62,474 nt of DNA from an uncultured Microbacterium sp. (GTDB taxonomy: Bacteria > Actinomycetota > Actinomycetes > Actinomycetales > Microbacteriaceae). Position numbers and translations under genes: made by a program. Shown piece after piece: positions 15,495 through 25,508 of the stretch. Where the stretch lies: positions 1 to 62,474 of the forward strand of contig CANNEP010000004.1 of assembly GCA_947503655.1 (NCBI GenBank). The letters are read 5' to 3'. Below the pieces are notes generated by a model, which was not told where the DNA came from, did not search any database, and saw only the letters and a list, made by a program, of their open reading frames with translations. Each line of letters opens with the position of its first letter. The stretch's first letter is position 1.

Positions 15495-16397
15495 TCATAG
15501 CGGCACCTCGGTGCTCGTGATCACGCTGAGCATCATCGGCGCAACGCCCAGGAGGAAGAAGGCTGGCAGCGTGCACGCCCCGAGCGGAAGCAGTAGCCGC
15601 GTGGCCAGGCGCGTGGCGCGGAGTCGGCCAGCGGTGCGTGCTCGCGCGACGATCGCAGCCGCGCTCGCCCGCAACAGGTCGGCCGCCGGCACTCCGGCGA
15701 TTGCCGACAACCGCAAGATGTGCGCGGTGTCGTCGTCGCCGTCGGCATCGCCGAGATCAACATCGTCAACTAATTGCTGTGCTCGTGTGGGCGACGCGCC
15801 TCCCGCGAGCGCAATCGAGAGAAGTTCTGCGCGGAGGCCCGGAACCATAGTGCTGGGTGCCGCGGCGGCCACGATGCGGCGGGTCCACCAGCGGGCAATC
15901 AGGATCAAACTCACCCCGAGCACGAGACACGCAACGCCGATTGGATTGGTCACGAGGATGGCCGCAGAGTTGAATCCCAGGGCGACTCCCATGAGCACCG
16001 ACAGTGCGGGCAACCACATCATGAGTCGCGCGGTGGATGCGGGCTCGGCCAGGGCGATACGCACGTCGTCGGCGGCTTCGCGGGCATCGTTTGCGACGGC
16101 GACAATCGAGCGCAGTGCGGGCGAAACCGGAGCTCCGACTGCCTTCGCTATACGCCACGCGCTCGCGACCCATTGCCACGAGCCGGCCTCTGTCTCGACG
16201 GCATCGGCCACGGCAACGCCATCGCGGATGCGCCCATTAATACGTCGCGCGAGTGCGCCCATTGGGTCGTCGTCGTCACAGGCTTCCGCAATGTAGGAGA
16301 AGACGCGCTCCGGAATGGCGCCGGATTCCAGCAGCACGGCGATGCGCAGGGTCGTGGCGGCAACGTCGGCGGTGTCGTTAGGCCGCATAGTCACCAC
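15495..16397 (-). CDS. Type II secretion/Tad F-family inner membrane protein (TadB/TadC-like)
   Basis: About 300 residues. It has the GspF/TadB arrangement: an N-terminal helical cytosolic domain (LLESGAIPERVFSYIAEAC), two central membrane helices (MMWLPALSVLMGVALGFNS and PIGVACLVLGVSLILIARW), a second cytosolic domain and a C-terminal helix (LLLPLGACTLPAFFLLGVAPM). It is the membrane platform on which the TadA ATPase works. GTG 16397, GTG 16394 and ATG 16388 are possible starts; all overlap the tadA stop at 16378. Tad loci usually have two such proteins (TadB and TadC); only one is present here. Confidence 0.82.
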   Translation of the reverse strand: MVTMRPNDTADVAATTLRIAVLLESGAIPERVFSYIAEACDDDDPMGALARRINGRIRDGVAVADAVETEAGSWQWVASAWRIAKAVGAPVSPALRSIVAVANDAREAADDVRIALAEPASTARLMMWLPALSVLMGVALGFNSAAILVTNPIGVACLVLGVSLILIARWWTRRIVAAAAPSTMVPGLRAELLSIALAGGASPTRAQQLVDDVDLGDADGDDDTAHILRLSAIAGVPAADLLRASAAAIVARARTAGRLRATRLATRLLLPLGACTLPAFFLLGVAPMMLSVITSTEVPL

Positions 16398-17439
16398 GCC
16401 TTCGCGTCATCATGTCTCGCGGCCCACTCGGTGCCGCCACGGTCGCTTCGGCCTGAACCACTGGTTCCGTTCGCCGAACGACAAGATGGCCGTCTTCCAC
16501 CGCGAATGAACCGATGGCTTCGATGCGCCGGACTCCGGCGGATGATCGCGTGAGGTGCACCACGAAATCCATGGCGCTCACCACCTGTCGAGCAAGCGCG
16601 CCGGCGTCGAGGCCAGCGAGTGCGCCCAACGCTTCGAGTCGCGCTGCCACATCACCCATGCTGTTGGCGTGAATGGTTCCGGCGCCGCCATCGTGGCCGG
16701 TGTTCAATGCGCTGAGCAGCTCACGCACTTCGGCGCCACGGCACTCGCCGATAACGAGCCGATCGGGTCTCATGCGCAACGCTTCACGCACCAATTGTGC
16801 GAGCGACACCGCGCCGGCGCCCTCGACTGTGGCTTGTCGAGATTCCAAGGCGACGTGATGCGGATGCTTCAGGTGAAGCTCCGCCACATCTTCGATCGTG
16901 AGAATGCGCTCCGACGCCGGAGCCTCACTCAACAACGCCGACAGAAGTGTGGTTTTACCGCTGCCGCCCGCACCCGAGATCAAGAAGTTTGCGCGCCGCT
17001 CGACGGCGTCGCGCAGCCAGGTACCTTCATCTAGTGTGAACATGGCGGCCGCAGCCAGCTCCGCGAGATTCTGCCCAGCCATGCGTGCCACGCGAATCGA
17101 AATCGTGGTTCCGTCAACCGCAATCGGCGCGAGCACTGCGTGCACCCGCACACCGCCCTCCAGCCGCACGTCAACGCACGGGTGCGCGTCGTCGATGTGG
17201 CGATCGCCCGCGGCCATGAGCGCCACGGCGAGGTCACGAACTTCCCGCTCGGAGGCACCCCATGACTCGTCTTTTTCACTCCCCCGGCCTCGGTCCACGA
17301 ACAGCCCGCGGGCACCATTAATAAAGAGATCGGTGACATCGGGGTCGTCGAGGTAACGCGACAGCGGTTGCAGGACGCGGGCACGCGGCGGAGCGGGAGC
17401 AGCCACATGCTCGGCGCGAATGACGAATGCTTCAACCAT
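16378..17439 (-). CDS. tadA: TadA/CpaF-type secretion ATPase
   Basis: 353 residues from ATG 17439 (MVEAFVIRAEH). It is a hexameric ATPase that powers Flp pilus assembly at the cytoplasmic membrane. Walker A GAGGSGKT at 156-163, an Asp-box region around LTIEDVAELHLKH, Walker B-like RLVIGECRGAEVREL, and the conserved GHDGGAGTIHANS of this family at about 252-264. The N-terminal LSRYLDDPDVTDLFINGARGLFVDRG fits the CpaF N-domain. It heads the minus-strand pilus operon. A CpaE/Ssd-like localisation ATPase, usually found next to tadA in actinobacteria, is not present here. The upstream part of the open frame (to 17517) is not convincing as coding. Confidence 0.88.
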   Translation of the reverse strand: MVEAFVIRAEHVAAPAPPRARVLQPLSRYLDDPDVTDLFINGARGLFVDRGRGSEKDESWGASEREVRDLAVALMAAGDRHIDDAHPCVDVRLEGGVRVHAVLAPIAVDGTTISIRVARMAGQNLAELAAAAMFTLDEGTWLRDAVERRANFLISGAGGSGKTTLLSALLSEAPASERILTIEDVAELHLKHPHHVALESRQATVEGAGAVSLAQLVREALRMRPDRLVIGECRGAEVRELLSALNTGHDGGAGTIHANSMGDVAARLEALGALAGLDAGALARQVVSAMDFVVHLTRSSAGVRRIEAIGSFAVEDGHLVVRRTEPVVQAEATVAAPSGPRDMMTRRRGDYAA

Positions 17440-17854
17440 GCCGTCGAGGCTAGGCAGCGCCTCCTCAGTGCGACGGCAATTTGTCGAGGTTGTGCACGCT
17501 TCGCCTGGATGCCACACCTGTGGAGGAAACGGAGTGGGCGGCGCTCCAACCGGGGGAAGTGGAGCGCCGCCGCAGCAATGACCGGGGTTTGGGGGAACCA
17601 GGGGTCATTGCGATGCCGGAATCAGATCGTTCGGCTCTTCGACTATACGTCCATCGCCCCTCTTCGTCTGTGACCTGACGTCACACGACGGGCCCATCTG
17701 ACTAGCACGTTGCGCACTCGTTCGCGCCGAATAGCGGCCGTCACAAACGCCGACTCTCGACTTTCGGCAGTAGTCGCCACTCGGCGGCGTCGATAAATTC
17801 ACCACATGCCGCGAGGAAGCGGCGTTCGTCATTTTCGCAAAGGAGCGCACGCGA
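17440..17854. other. Intergenic region between tadA (-) and acs (+), with possible cAMP-receptor-type site
   Basis: No gene seen in 415 bases. It must hold two divergent promoters. An imperfect palindrome TGTGACCTGACGTCACA lies at 17669-17685; its half sites TGTGA/TCACA match CRP/GlxR sites but with a seven-base spacer instead of six. The acs ribosome binding site AAAGGAG is at 17839-17845. One CGGAACC-related motif (GGGAACCAGG) is near 17593. Confidence 0.4.
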
Positions 17855-19822
<1,968 letters not shown>

Positions 19823-19835
19823 CAACGTAAGCAAG

Positions 19836-19870
19836 AGAGCCGCGGAACCATATGGTTCCGCGGCTCTTTT
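19836..19870 (+). terminator. Intrinsic terminator of acs made from an inverted GGTTCCG motif pair
   Basis: A perfect 32-base palindrome at 19836-19867 (arm AGAGCCGCGGAACCA) followed by TTTT. The inner stem is CGGAACCATATGGTTCCG, that is two copies of the window-wide motif head to head. Confidence 0.88.
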
Positions 19871-19879
19871 GTGTTGCGT

Positions 19880-20353
19880 TTAGTTCGTGGTGAAGATGAC
19901 TTCAACCTCAACCGGTGCGTCGAGCGGAAGCACCGGAACACCAACGGCGGAGCGAGCGTGGGTGCCCTTTTCGCCGAAGATTTCGCCGAGCACTTCACTC
20001 GCGCCGTTAATGACGCCGGGCTGGCCGGTGAATTCCGGAACGGAAGCCACGAAGCCGGTAACCTTCAGCACGCCCGTGACGTTGTCGACACCACCGGCAA
20101 CCGCTGCGGCTGCGGCGAGCGCGTTCAGCGCGCTCTGACGGGCGTACAGCTTGGCGTCGGCAGCCGGCACCAGGCCATGACCGTCGCCAACCTTGCCGGT
20201 AGCGGGCAGTGTGCCCGCAACCATCGGGAGCTGGCCCGAGGTGTAGATAAGGTGACCGTCAGCGATGGCCGGAATGTACGCGGCAACGGGAGCGGCGACA
20301 CCGGGCAGTTCGATACCCAGTTCAGCGAGGCGTGCAGAAATCGTCATGCTCAC
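19880..20353 (-). CDS. RidA family protein (enamine/imine deaminase-like)
   Basis: 157 residues with the RidA/YjgF fold: GHLIYTSGQLPMVAG near residue 33-47, ARQSALNALAAAAAVAGG helix, and the closing VGVPVLPLDAPVEVEVIF that usually ends RidA proteins. RidA hydrolyses reactive 2-aminoacrylate and similar enamines formed by PLP enzymes. The catalytic Arg of true RidA (in the IEIEAIA-R / A-R-S context) is represented by HARSAVGVPVLPLD, so activity is plausible. The GTG start at 20353 overlaps the stop of the DUF4177 gene (GTGA). Confidence 0.85.
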   Translation of the reverse strand: MSMTISARLAELGIELPGVAAPVAAYIPAIADGHLIYTSGQLPMVAGTLPATGKVGDGHGLVPAADAKLYARQSALNALAAAAAVAGGVDNVTGVLKVTGFVASVPEFTGQPGVINGASEVLGEIFGEKGTHARSAVGVPVLPLDAPVEVEVIFTTN

Positions 20354-20565
20354 GCCTCAAACTGCTTGGCTGCGACGGCTGCCGATGCGAGGCCGGCGTT
20401 CTCGGGGCCCGCGCTCGAGACCGGACGCTTGAAGTAGGCCACGAGGCCGCCTTCGGCGTTCGTAACTACCTGCACAAGCTCCCAGCCCTGCTTGCCCCAG
20501 TTATTGAGGATCGCGGCGGTGTTGTGAATCAGTAGCGGCGTGGTGAAGTACTCCCAGGTCGTCAT
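20350..20565 (-). CDS. DUF4177-type small protein
   Basis: 71 residues from ATG 20565 (MTTWEYFTTPLLIHN) with GGGAGAAC upstream. It carries the family pattern: a WEYxxxPL opening, ILNNWGKQGWELVQVV in the middle and YFKRP at the end. In actinobacteria this small cytosolic protein sits next to RidA near ponA; its role is unknown. It is translationally coupled to the RidA gene downstream. Confidence 0.82.
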   Translation of the reverse strand: MTTWEYFTTPLLIHNTAAILNNWGKQGWELVQVVTNAEGGLVAYFKRPVSSAGPENAGLASAAVAAKQFEA

Positions 20566-20628
20566 TGTTCTCCCGACTCTCATTCACCCGTGGGCGGATC
20601 CCCAGGGTTTTCAATTACGATCAAGCCT

Positions 20629-23370
20629 ATGCCTGGAAAGAATCGCACGTTTAAAGGTGTGCTCGGAGGAGTCCTCGGATTCACCGCGTTGAGCGCCCTC
20701 GCCGGTCTTTTGTTGACCGCAACGATCACTCCCGCGATCGCCCTCACGAGCACGGCAGCGTCCAGCGCTATCACCGTGTTCAACAACATTCCGGGGTTCC
20801 TCGCGATCGACAAGCTCATGCTGCCGACCGAGATTTATGCCACGAACAAGCAGACCGGTCAGCCGCAGCTGATGGCAGAGTTCTGGGAGCAGAACCGCAT
20901 TCCGGTGACCTATGACGAGGTATCGCCCTACATCGTTGACGCGCTCCTCTCGTCAGAAGACCCGCGCTACTTTGAACACGGCGGCATCGACATGATCGGT
21001 ACCGTACGAGCGCTACTCTCCAACGCTTCCGGCGGTGAGACGCAGGGTGGTTCTTCGATCACGCAGCAGTACGTCAAGAACGTGCTCATTCAGCGCTGTG
21101 AGGCCGAAGAAGTCACGCAGGAGGCCAAGGACGCGTGCTGGCTTGAAGCAACCAACGCTGAAAAGGCCGAGGGCTACAAGCGCAAGGTTCAGGAGCTGCG
21201 TTACGCCATAGCCCTCGAACAGCGCTTCTCGAAGGAAGAAATTCTTCTCGGCTACCTCAACATCGCCAACTTTGGTGGCGTGACCTACGGCATTGAGGCC
21301 GCAGCGCAACGCTACTTTGGCGTTTCTGCCGCCAACGTGACGATCGATCAGGCAGCGATCCTCGCCGGCATGGTGCAGAACCCGAACTCGTTCCGTATCG
21401 ACCGCCCTGAGTGGGAAAGCAACGGCGAGGCGACGAACTACGCGGAGACGAAAGAGCGTCGCGACTACGTGCTGTGGCGCCTGTACGACGACAAGAAGAT
21501 CACCAAGGCTGACTACGACGCCGCGGTCGCCCTGCCGATCACGCCGAACATCCAGCCGCAGGTCACGGGCTGTGTCACTGCCTATGACGCTGAGTACTTC
21601 TGCCAAATGGTCAAGATCCAGATGCTCAATGACCCCGCCTTCGGCGCAACGCCCGAAGAGCGCCAGCTGACGCTCGACCGTGGGGGCCTGAAGATCTACA
21701 CCACGATGGACTGGGATCTGCAGTGGAACAACATGCGCACCATGCAGTCCACCGCCCCCGCCACCGTTGATGGTATTGCCAGCTTCGGTTCTGCCATCGT
21801 GAACGTCGAAGTCGGAACCGGTCGCGTGCTGTCGATGGTGCAGAACACGAAGTTCAGTGAGGCCTCGGCCGATGCCGCAACCCCCGGCGTTACGAGCCTC
21901 GTTTACGGTGCCGACCAGCGATATGGCTACGGAACGGCTATCGGCTTCCCCGCGGGCTCAACGTTCAAGGTCTTCACGGTGCTCGAATGGCTCAAGGAGG
22001 GCCGCTCGATTCGCGAAGTATTGAACGGCAAGAACCGCAAGGCTTGGACCGTCGGGTGCGGCACCGACAAGTGGAAGTTCGACCCGCCCAAGATGGTGCA
22101 GAACTACGCTGGCGCTCCGGGCTACACGGGTGACGTGGTGCGCTTCACACGCGACTCCCTCAACTCCGGCTTCTTCGCGATGGCAGAGAAGCTCGACATG
22201 TGCAAGATCGCCCAGACTGCGATGGACCTCGGCGTCTACAACGGCAACTACTGGCTCGGCACCGCTACGACGACGGAAGCCAACGACCTCGTTCCCGCCG
22301 GCACGGAATACAACGTTTACTTCAAGAAAGACGGAACACCGAACTTCGTTCTTGACGACAACGGTGAGGTCGTACTGAACGATGAGGGCTACCCGGTCAC
22401 CGAGCCGGGCGCGCTGACCCCCATCGATATGACAACCGGCCCGTTCTCGGTGCTCGGATCTCACAATGTGTCGCCGCTCGCGATGGCTAACGCGTACGCA
22501 ACGATTGCTGCTGGCGGCACGTACTGCGAGCCGCGCTTTATTGAGCGCGTCACCGACGCCGACGGCACCGATCGTCCGGAGCTCGTACCGGCTGCCAAGT
22601 GCACCCCCGGTGTAATCAGTCCCGAGGTCGCGTCAACCGCAATCGTGCCGCTCAGCGCCGTTATGAACGACGGAAACGGTACGGGTCGCAGCGCTAACAA
22701 CTGGGACGGCGTTCCGGTGTTCGGCAAGACGGGTACGCACGAAGAGTTCCAGACGTGGATGGTGCAGTCCAGCTCCAAGGTCGCAACAGCAGCCTGGGTA
22801 GGCAACGCTGAGGGCGACAGCGACATGACCGGCATCTGGCTCGATGCTGGCAAGCTCACCGACCTGCGCTACAAGCTCTCGCGCGAGTCGCAGGGCGTTG
22901 CTAACTCGCTCTTCGGCGGCGACGCCTTCCCGCAGCCCGACCCCAACCTCTCGCGTCAGATCTACAAGGATCTGCCGAACGTTGTCGGTATGAGCGTCGC
23001 TGACGCCGAGAAGGCCCTCGAAGACGCTGGCTTTAGCGTTACCGTGGGCCCCGAGATTCCGGGTAGCCAGCCCAAGGGCATCGTCGAGCAGCAGGACCCG
23101 GGTGCCGGTTCCGTTGTCGCCGGCTCGACGGTCACGATCTCCCCGAGCGACGGCAAGGGCGGCACCGTTCCTGACGTCTCAGGTATGTCGGTGAAGGACG
23201 CGAAGTCAACTCTCATCAACGCTGGTTTCACGAGCATCCAGGAGTCGTGTGTCGAGAAGGACGACGCTCCCAAGGAGGGCGAAGTCACCGCGCAGTCCCC
23301 TGGTTCCGGAACCGTCGCAACAAAGCAGACACCGGTGTCGATCACGTACGAACGAGAAAAGTGCAAGTGA
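20629..23370 (+). CDS. ponA: Bifunctional penicillin-binding protein with two PASTA domains
   Basis: 913 residues from ATG 20629 (MPGKNRTFKG). Parts in order: an N-terminal helix at about 13-40; GT51 glycosyltransferase with catalytic SSEDPRYFEHGGID near 110 and GGSSITQQYVKNVL near 144; transpeptidase with SxxK as GSTFK near 443, SLNSG near 505 and KTGTHEE near 700; two PASTA repeats at about 781-840 and 847-911. It polymerises and cross-links peptidoglycan outside the membrane, and the PASTA units bind muropeptides. The class A layout matches actinobacterial PonA. The stop overlaps the start of the next gene (GTGA). Confidence 0.95.
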   Translation: MPGKNRTFKGVLGGVLGFTALSALAGLLLTATITPAIALTSTAASSAITVFNNIPGFLAIDKLMLPTEIYATNKQTGQPQLMAEFWEQNRIPVTYDEVSPYIVDALLSSEDPRYFEHGGIDMIGTVRALLSNASGGETQGGSSITQQYVKNVLIQRCEAEEVTQEAKDACWLEATNAEKAEGYKRKVQELRYAIALEQRFSKEEILLGYLNIANFGGVTYGIEAAAQRYFGVSAANVTIDQAAILAGMVQNPNSFRIDRPEWESNGEATNYAETKERRDYVLWRLYDDKKITKADYDAAVALPITPNIQPQVTGCVTAYDAEYFCQMVKIQMLNDPAFGATPEERQLTLDRGGLKIYTTMDWDLQWNNMRTMQSTAPATVDGIASFGSAIVNVEVGTGRVLSMVQNTKFSEASADAATPGVTSLVYGADQRYGYGTAIGFPAGSTFKVFTVLEWLKEGRSIREVLNGKNRKAWTVGCGTDKWKFDPPKMVQNYAGAPGYTGDVVRFTRDSLNSGFFAMAEKLDMCKIAQTAMDLGVYNGNYWLGTATTTEANDLVPAGTEYNVYFKKDGTPNFVLDDNGEVVLNDEGYPVTEPGALTPIDMTTGPFSVLGSHNVSPLAMANAYATIAAGGTYCEPRFIERVTDADGTDRPELVPAAKCTPGVISPEVASTAIVPLSAVMNDGNGTGRSANNWDGVPVFGKTGTHEEFQTWMVQSSSKVATAAWVGNAEGDSDMTGIWLDAGKLTDLRYKLSRESQGVANSLFGGDAFPQPDPNLSRQIYKDLPNVVGMSVADAEKALEDAGFSVTVGPEIPGSQPKGIVEQQDPGAGSVVAGSTVTISPSDGKGGTVPDVSGMSVKDAKSTLINAGFTSIQESCVEKDDAPKEGEVTAQSPGSGTVATKQTPVSITYEREKCK
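23302..23313. repeat. Full palindrome GGTTCCGGAACC
   Basis: Within the second PASTA domain of ponA, encoding GSGT; preceded by T. Confidence 0.9.
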
Positions 23371-24293
23371 GTTCATCTCGAAACACCGCACGCCGTGTGG
23401 TTGCTGCGGCCGGCATCGCTGGTGCCGCCGCAGCGACCTGGGGCTTCGGCATCGAACGCCACCTGTACACCCTGCGACAGCACACGGTAGCGATTCTGCT
23501 GCCGCGCACCGATCCGATCCGCATTCTGCATCTGTCGGACGTGCACATGGCACCATGGCAGGGCCGCAAGCAGGCGTGGCTCGCCTCGCTCGCGTCGTTG
23601 CGCCCCGACCTCGTCATCAACACGGGTGACAACCTGGGCCACCAAGATGCCCTCCGCGGCATCAAGGCGGGCTTTGCGGGCCTCGCAGGTGTTCCGGGGC
23701 TCTACGTACACGGCTCGAACGACATCGTCGCGCCACGCCCCCGTAACTGGCTCAAGTACTTCGCGGGCCCGTCTGAGCCGGGCGAAGGCCCGGTCGAGAC
23801 GCTCGACACCGGCGCACTCGATGAATACTTCACCGACGCACTCGGTTGGCACCCACTAAACAACGCGGCTGCCACGCTTGAAGTGCGCGGCCACCGCATC
23901 GGCGCGTTTGGCGTCGATGACCCGCACGTCGGTCGCGACCGCATGGACATGGTTCCGGAACTTGCGGCGAGCGTCGCCGACACCGAACTGAAGTTTGGTG
24001 TCGCCCACGCCCCGTACCGCCGCGTGCTGGACGGACTCATGGCGGGCGGCGCCGATGTGCTGTTCGCCGGCCACACACACGGCGGCCAGGTTCGCATGCC
24101 GGGCTTTGGCGCGCTCGTCGCCAACTGCGACATTCCGCTGCACCAGGCACGAGGCCTCTCCACATGGCACGACGACAGCCGCGCTATCCCTCTCAACGTC
24201 AGCGCAGGCGTCGGCCACTCGATCTACGCTCCGGTGCGCTTTGCGTGCCGTCCGGAAGCCTCACTCATCACCCTGGTTCCGCGTTCCGCCTAA
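23367..24293 (+). CDS. Membrane-anchored metallophosphoesterase
   Basis: 308 residues from GTG 23367, overlapping the ponA stop. One N-terminal helix (VVAAAGIAGAAAATWGFGI) may anchor it. The calcineurin-like metal motifs are complete: DVH in HLSDVHM, GDN in NTGDNLG, GSND in YVHGSNDIV, the HAPY motif and GHTHGGQ. Similar proteins follow ponA in many actinobacteria and are thought to act in cell-envelope phosphate metabolism, but the substrate is not shown. Confidence 0.9.
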   Translation: MSSSRNTARRVVAAAGIAGAAAATWGFGIERHLYTLRQHTVAILLPRTDPIRILHLSDVHMAPWQGRKQAWLASLASLRPDLVINTGDNLGHQDALRGIKAGFAGLAGVPGLYVHGSNDIVAPRPRNWLKYFAGPSEPGEGPVETLDTGALDEYFTDALGWHPLNNAAATLEVRGHRIGAFGVDDPHVGRDRMDMVPELAASVADTELKFGVAHAPYRRVLDGLMAGGADVLFAGHTHGGQVRMPGFGALVANCDIPLHQARGLSTWHDDSRAIPLNVSAGVGHSIYAPVRFACRPEASLITLVPRSA

Positions 24294-24433
24294 CAACGAA
24301 GGCTGCGGAACCACAAAGCTGCTGAGCAATTTGTTTTGCAGTTTTCGGCCGGTGCGGTTTGGTTTTCGCGGATGGTCGACCCACAAGTGGTCAAGAGCGG
24401 CGCAGAACATGGGCTAGACTAGAACAGTTGTCA

Positions 24434-24507
<74 letters not shown>

Positions 24508-24515
24508 CAATAGTG

Positions 24516-24546
24516 AAAGGGCCGGATCAAATGATCCGGCCCTTTT
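24516..24546 (+). terminator. Terminator after tRNA-Pro
   Basis: Inverted repeat with arms AAAGGGCCGGATCA and TGATCCGGCCCTTT around AA, followed by T; begins nine bases after the tRNA. Confidence 0.88.
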
Positions 24547-24705
24547 GCGTTCCTCGCTGTGCCTTTGGACGGGCGCGCTCAAGTTCAGGCGGCTGGCTAC
24601 AGCGTGACAATCGCCGAATAGAGCGCCGCACCCCGCTTCGACGGCAACCCCCCAGGTGCCGTCGATAAGATGGAGCGGTTCTGCCCCCCCTGACCCGGAA
24701 GAGTT

Positions 24706-25458
24706 ATGACGACACCGCTACTGGTCGCCTTCGACCTTGACGACACTCTCGCCCCTTCGAAGACCGCGATCGATGCCCGCATGGGTGCGTTGCTTTCGGC
24801 ACTCAGCCAACACGTTGAGGTGGCCATTATTTCGGGTGGTCAGTGGGAGCAGTTCAACAGTCAGCTCGTCGCTAATCTCCCTGCCGACACCGATGTGACA
24901 CGCATCCACCTGCTTCCCACGTGCGGCACGCAGTACTGGCGCCACGATGGTTCCGCCTTCGCCCCTCTGTATGCCGAGAACCTCACCGAGGCTCAGAAAG
25001 CCGAGGCTCTGCGTATCGTCGAGACTGAGGCGCGTGCGCTCGGCCTGTGGGAGGCGGAACCATGGGGCAACATTCTCGAGGACCGCGGGTCACAGATCAC
25101 GTTCTCAGCTCTCGGCCAGCAGGCTCCGCTTGACGCCAAGAAGGCCTGGGATCCGGATGGCTCGAAGAAGGCGCGCTTGCGCGATGCTGTCGCCGTGCAC
25201 TTGCCGGAGCTCGAGGTTCGCTCCGGCGGTTCGACCTCGATCGACATCACCCGCAAGGGCATCGACAAGGCCTACGGCATGAACAAACTGGCCGCAGCCA
25301 CCGGCATTTCGCTCGACGACATGCTGTTCTACGGCGACCGCCTCGACGAGGGCGGCAACGACCGCCCGGTGCTCGACATGGGCGTCGCGTGCGTGAGCGT
25401 TGAGGGCCCGGCAGACACCGCCGATCACCTCGATGTACTCATCCCCCAGCTCTCCTAG
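24706..25458 (+). CDS. HAD-IIB hydrolase, eukaryotic-type phosphomannomutase-like
   Basis: 250 residues. HAD motif I AFDLDDTLAPSK with both Asp residues, motif II SGG in ISGGQWEQF, motif III Lys in IDKAYGM and motif IV GDRLDEGGND. The cap order (PTCGTQYWRHDG, ITFSALGQ, STSIDITRKG) follows the eukaryotic/PMM2-type phosphomannomutases. True PMM2 uses DVDGT and a conserved Arg/Asn set that is only partly matched here (DLDDT), so it may be a sugar-phosphatase instead. It follows tRNA-Pro and faces galE, with a shared terminator. Confidence 0.8.
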   Translation: MTTPLLVAFDLDDTLAPSKTAIDARMGALLSALSQHVEVAIISGGQWEQFNSQLVANLPADTDVTRIHLLPTCGTQYWRHDGSAFAPLYAENLTEAQKAEALRIVETEARALGLWEAEPWGNILEDRGSQITFSALGQQAPLDAKKAWDPDGSKKARLRDAVAVHLPELEVRSGGSTSIDITRKGIDKAYGMNKLAAATGISLDDMLFYGDRLDEGGNDRPVLDMGVACVSVEGPADTADHLDVLIPQLS

Positions 25459-25471
25459 TTTGTGAAAAGAC

Positions 25472-25504
25472 AACGGCGGCCAGATCACTCCTGGCCGCCG
25501 TTTG
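25472..25504. terminator. Bidirectional terminator between the HAD gene and galE
   Basis: Inverted repeat with arms 25472-25483 (AACGGCGGCCAG) and 25491-25502, loop ATCACTC, followed by TT on the plus strand and by T-rich sequence on the minus strand. Confidence 0.82.
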
Positions 25505-25508
25505 ATTA

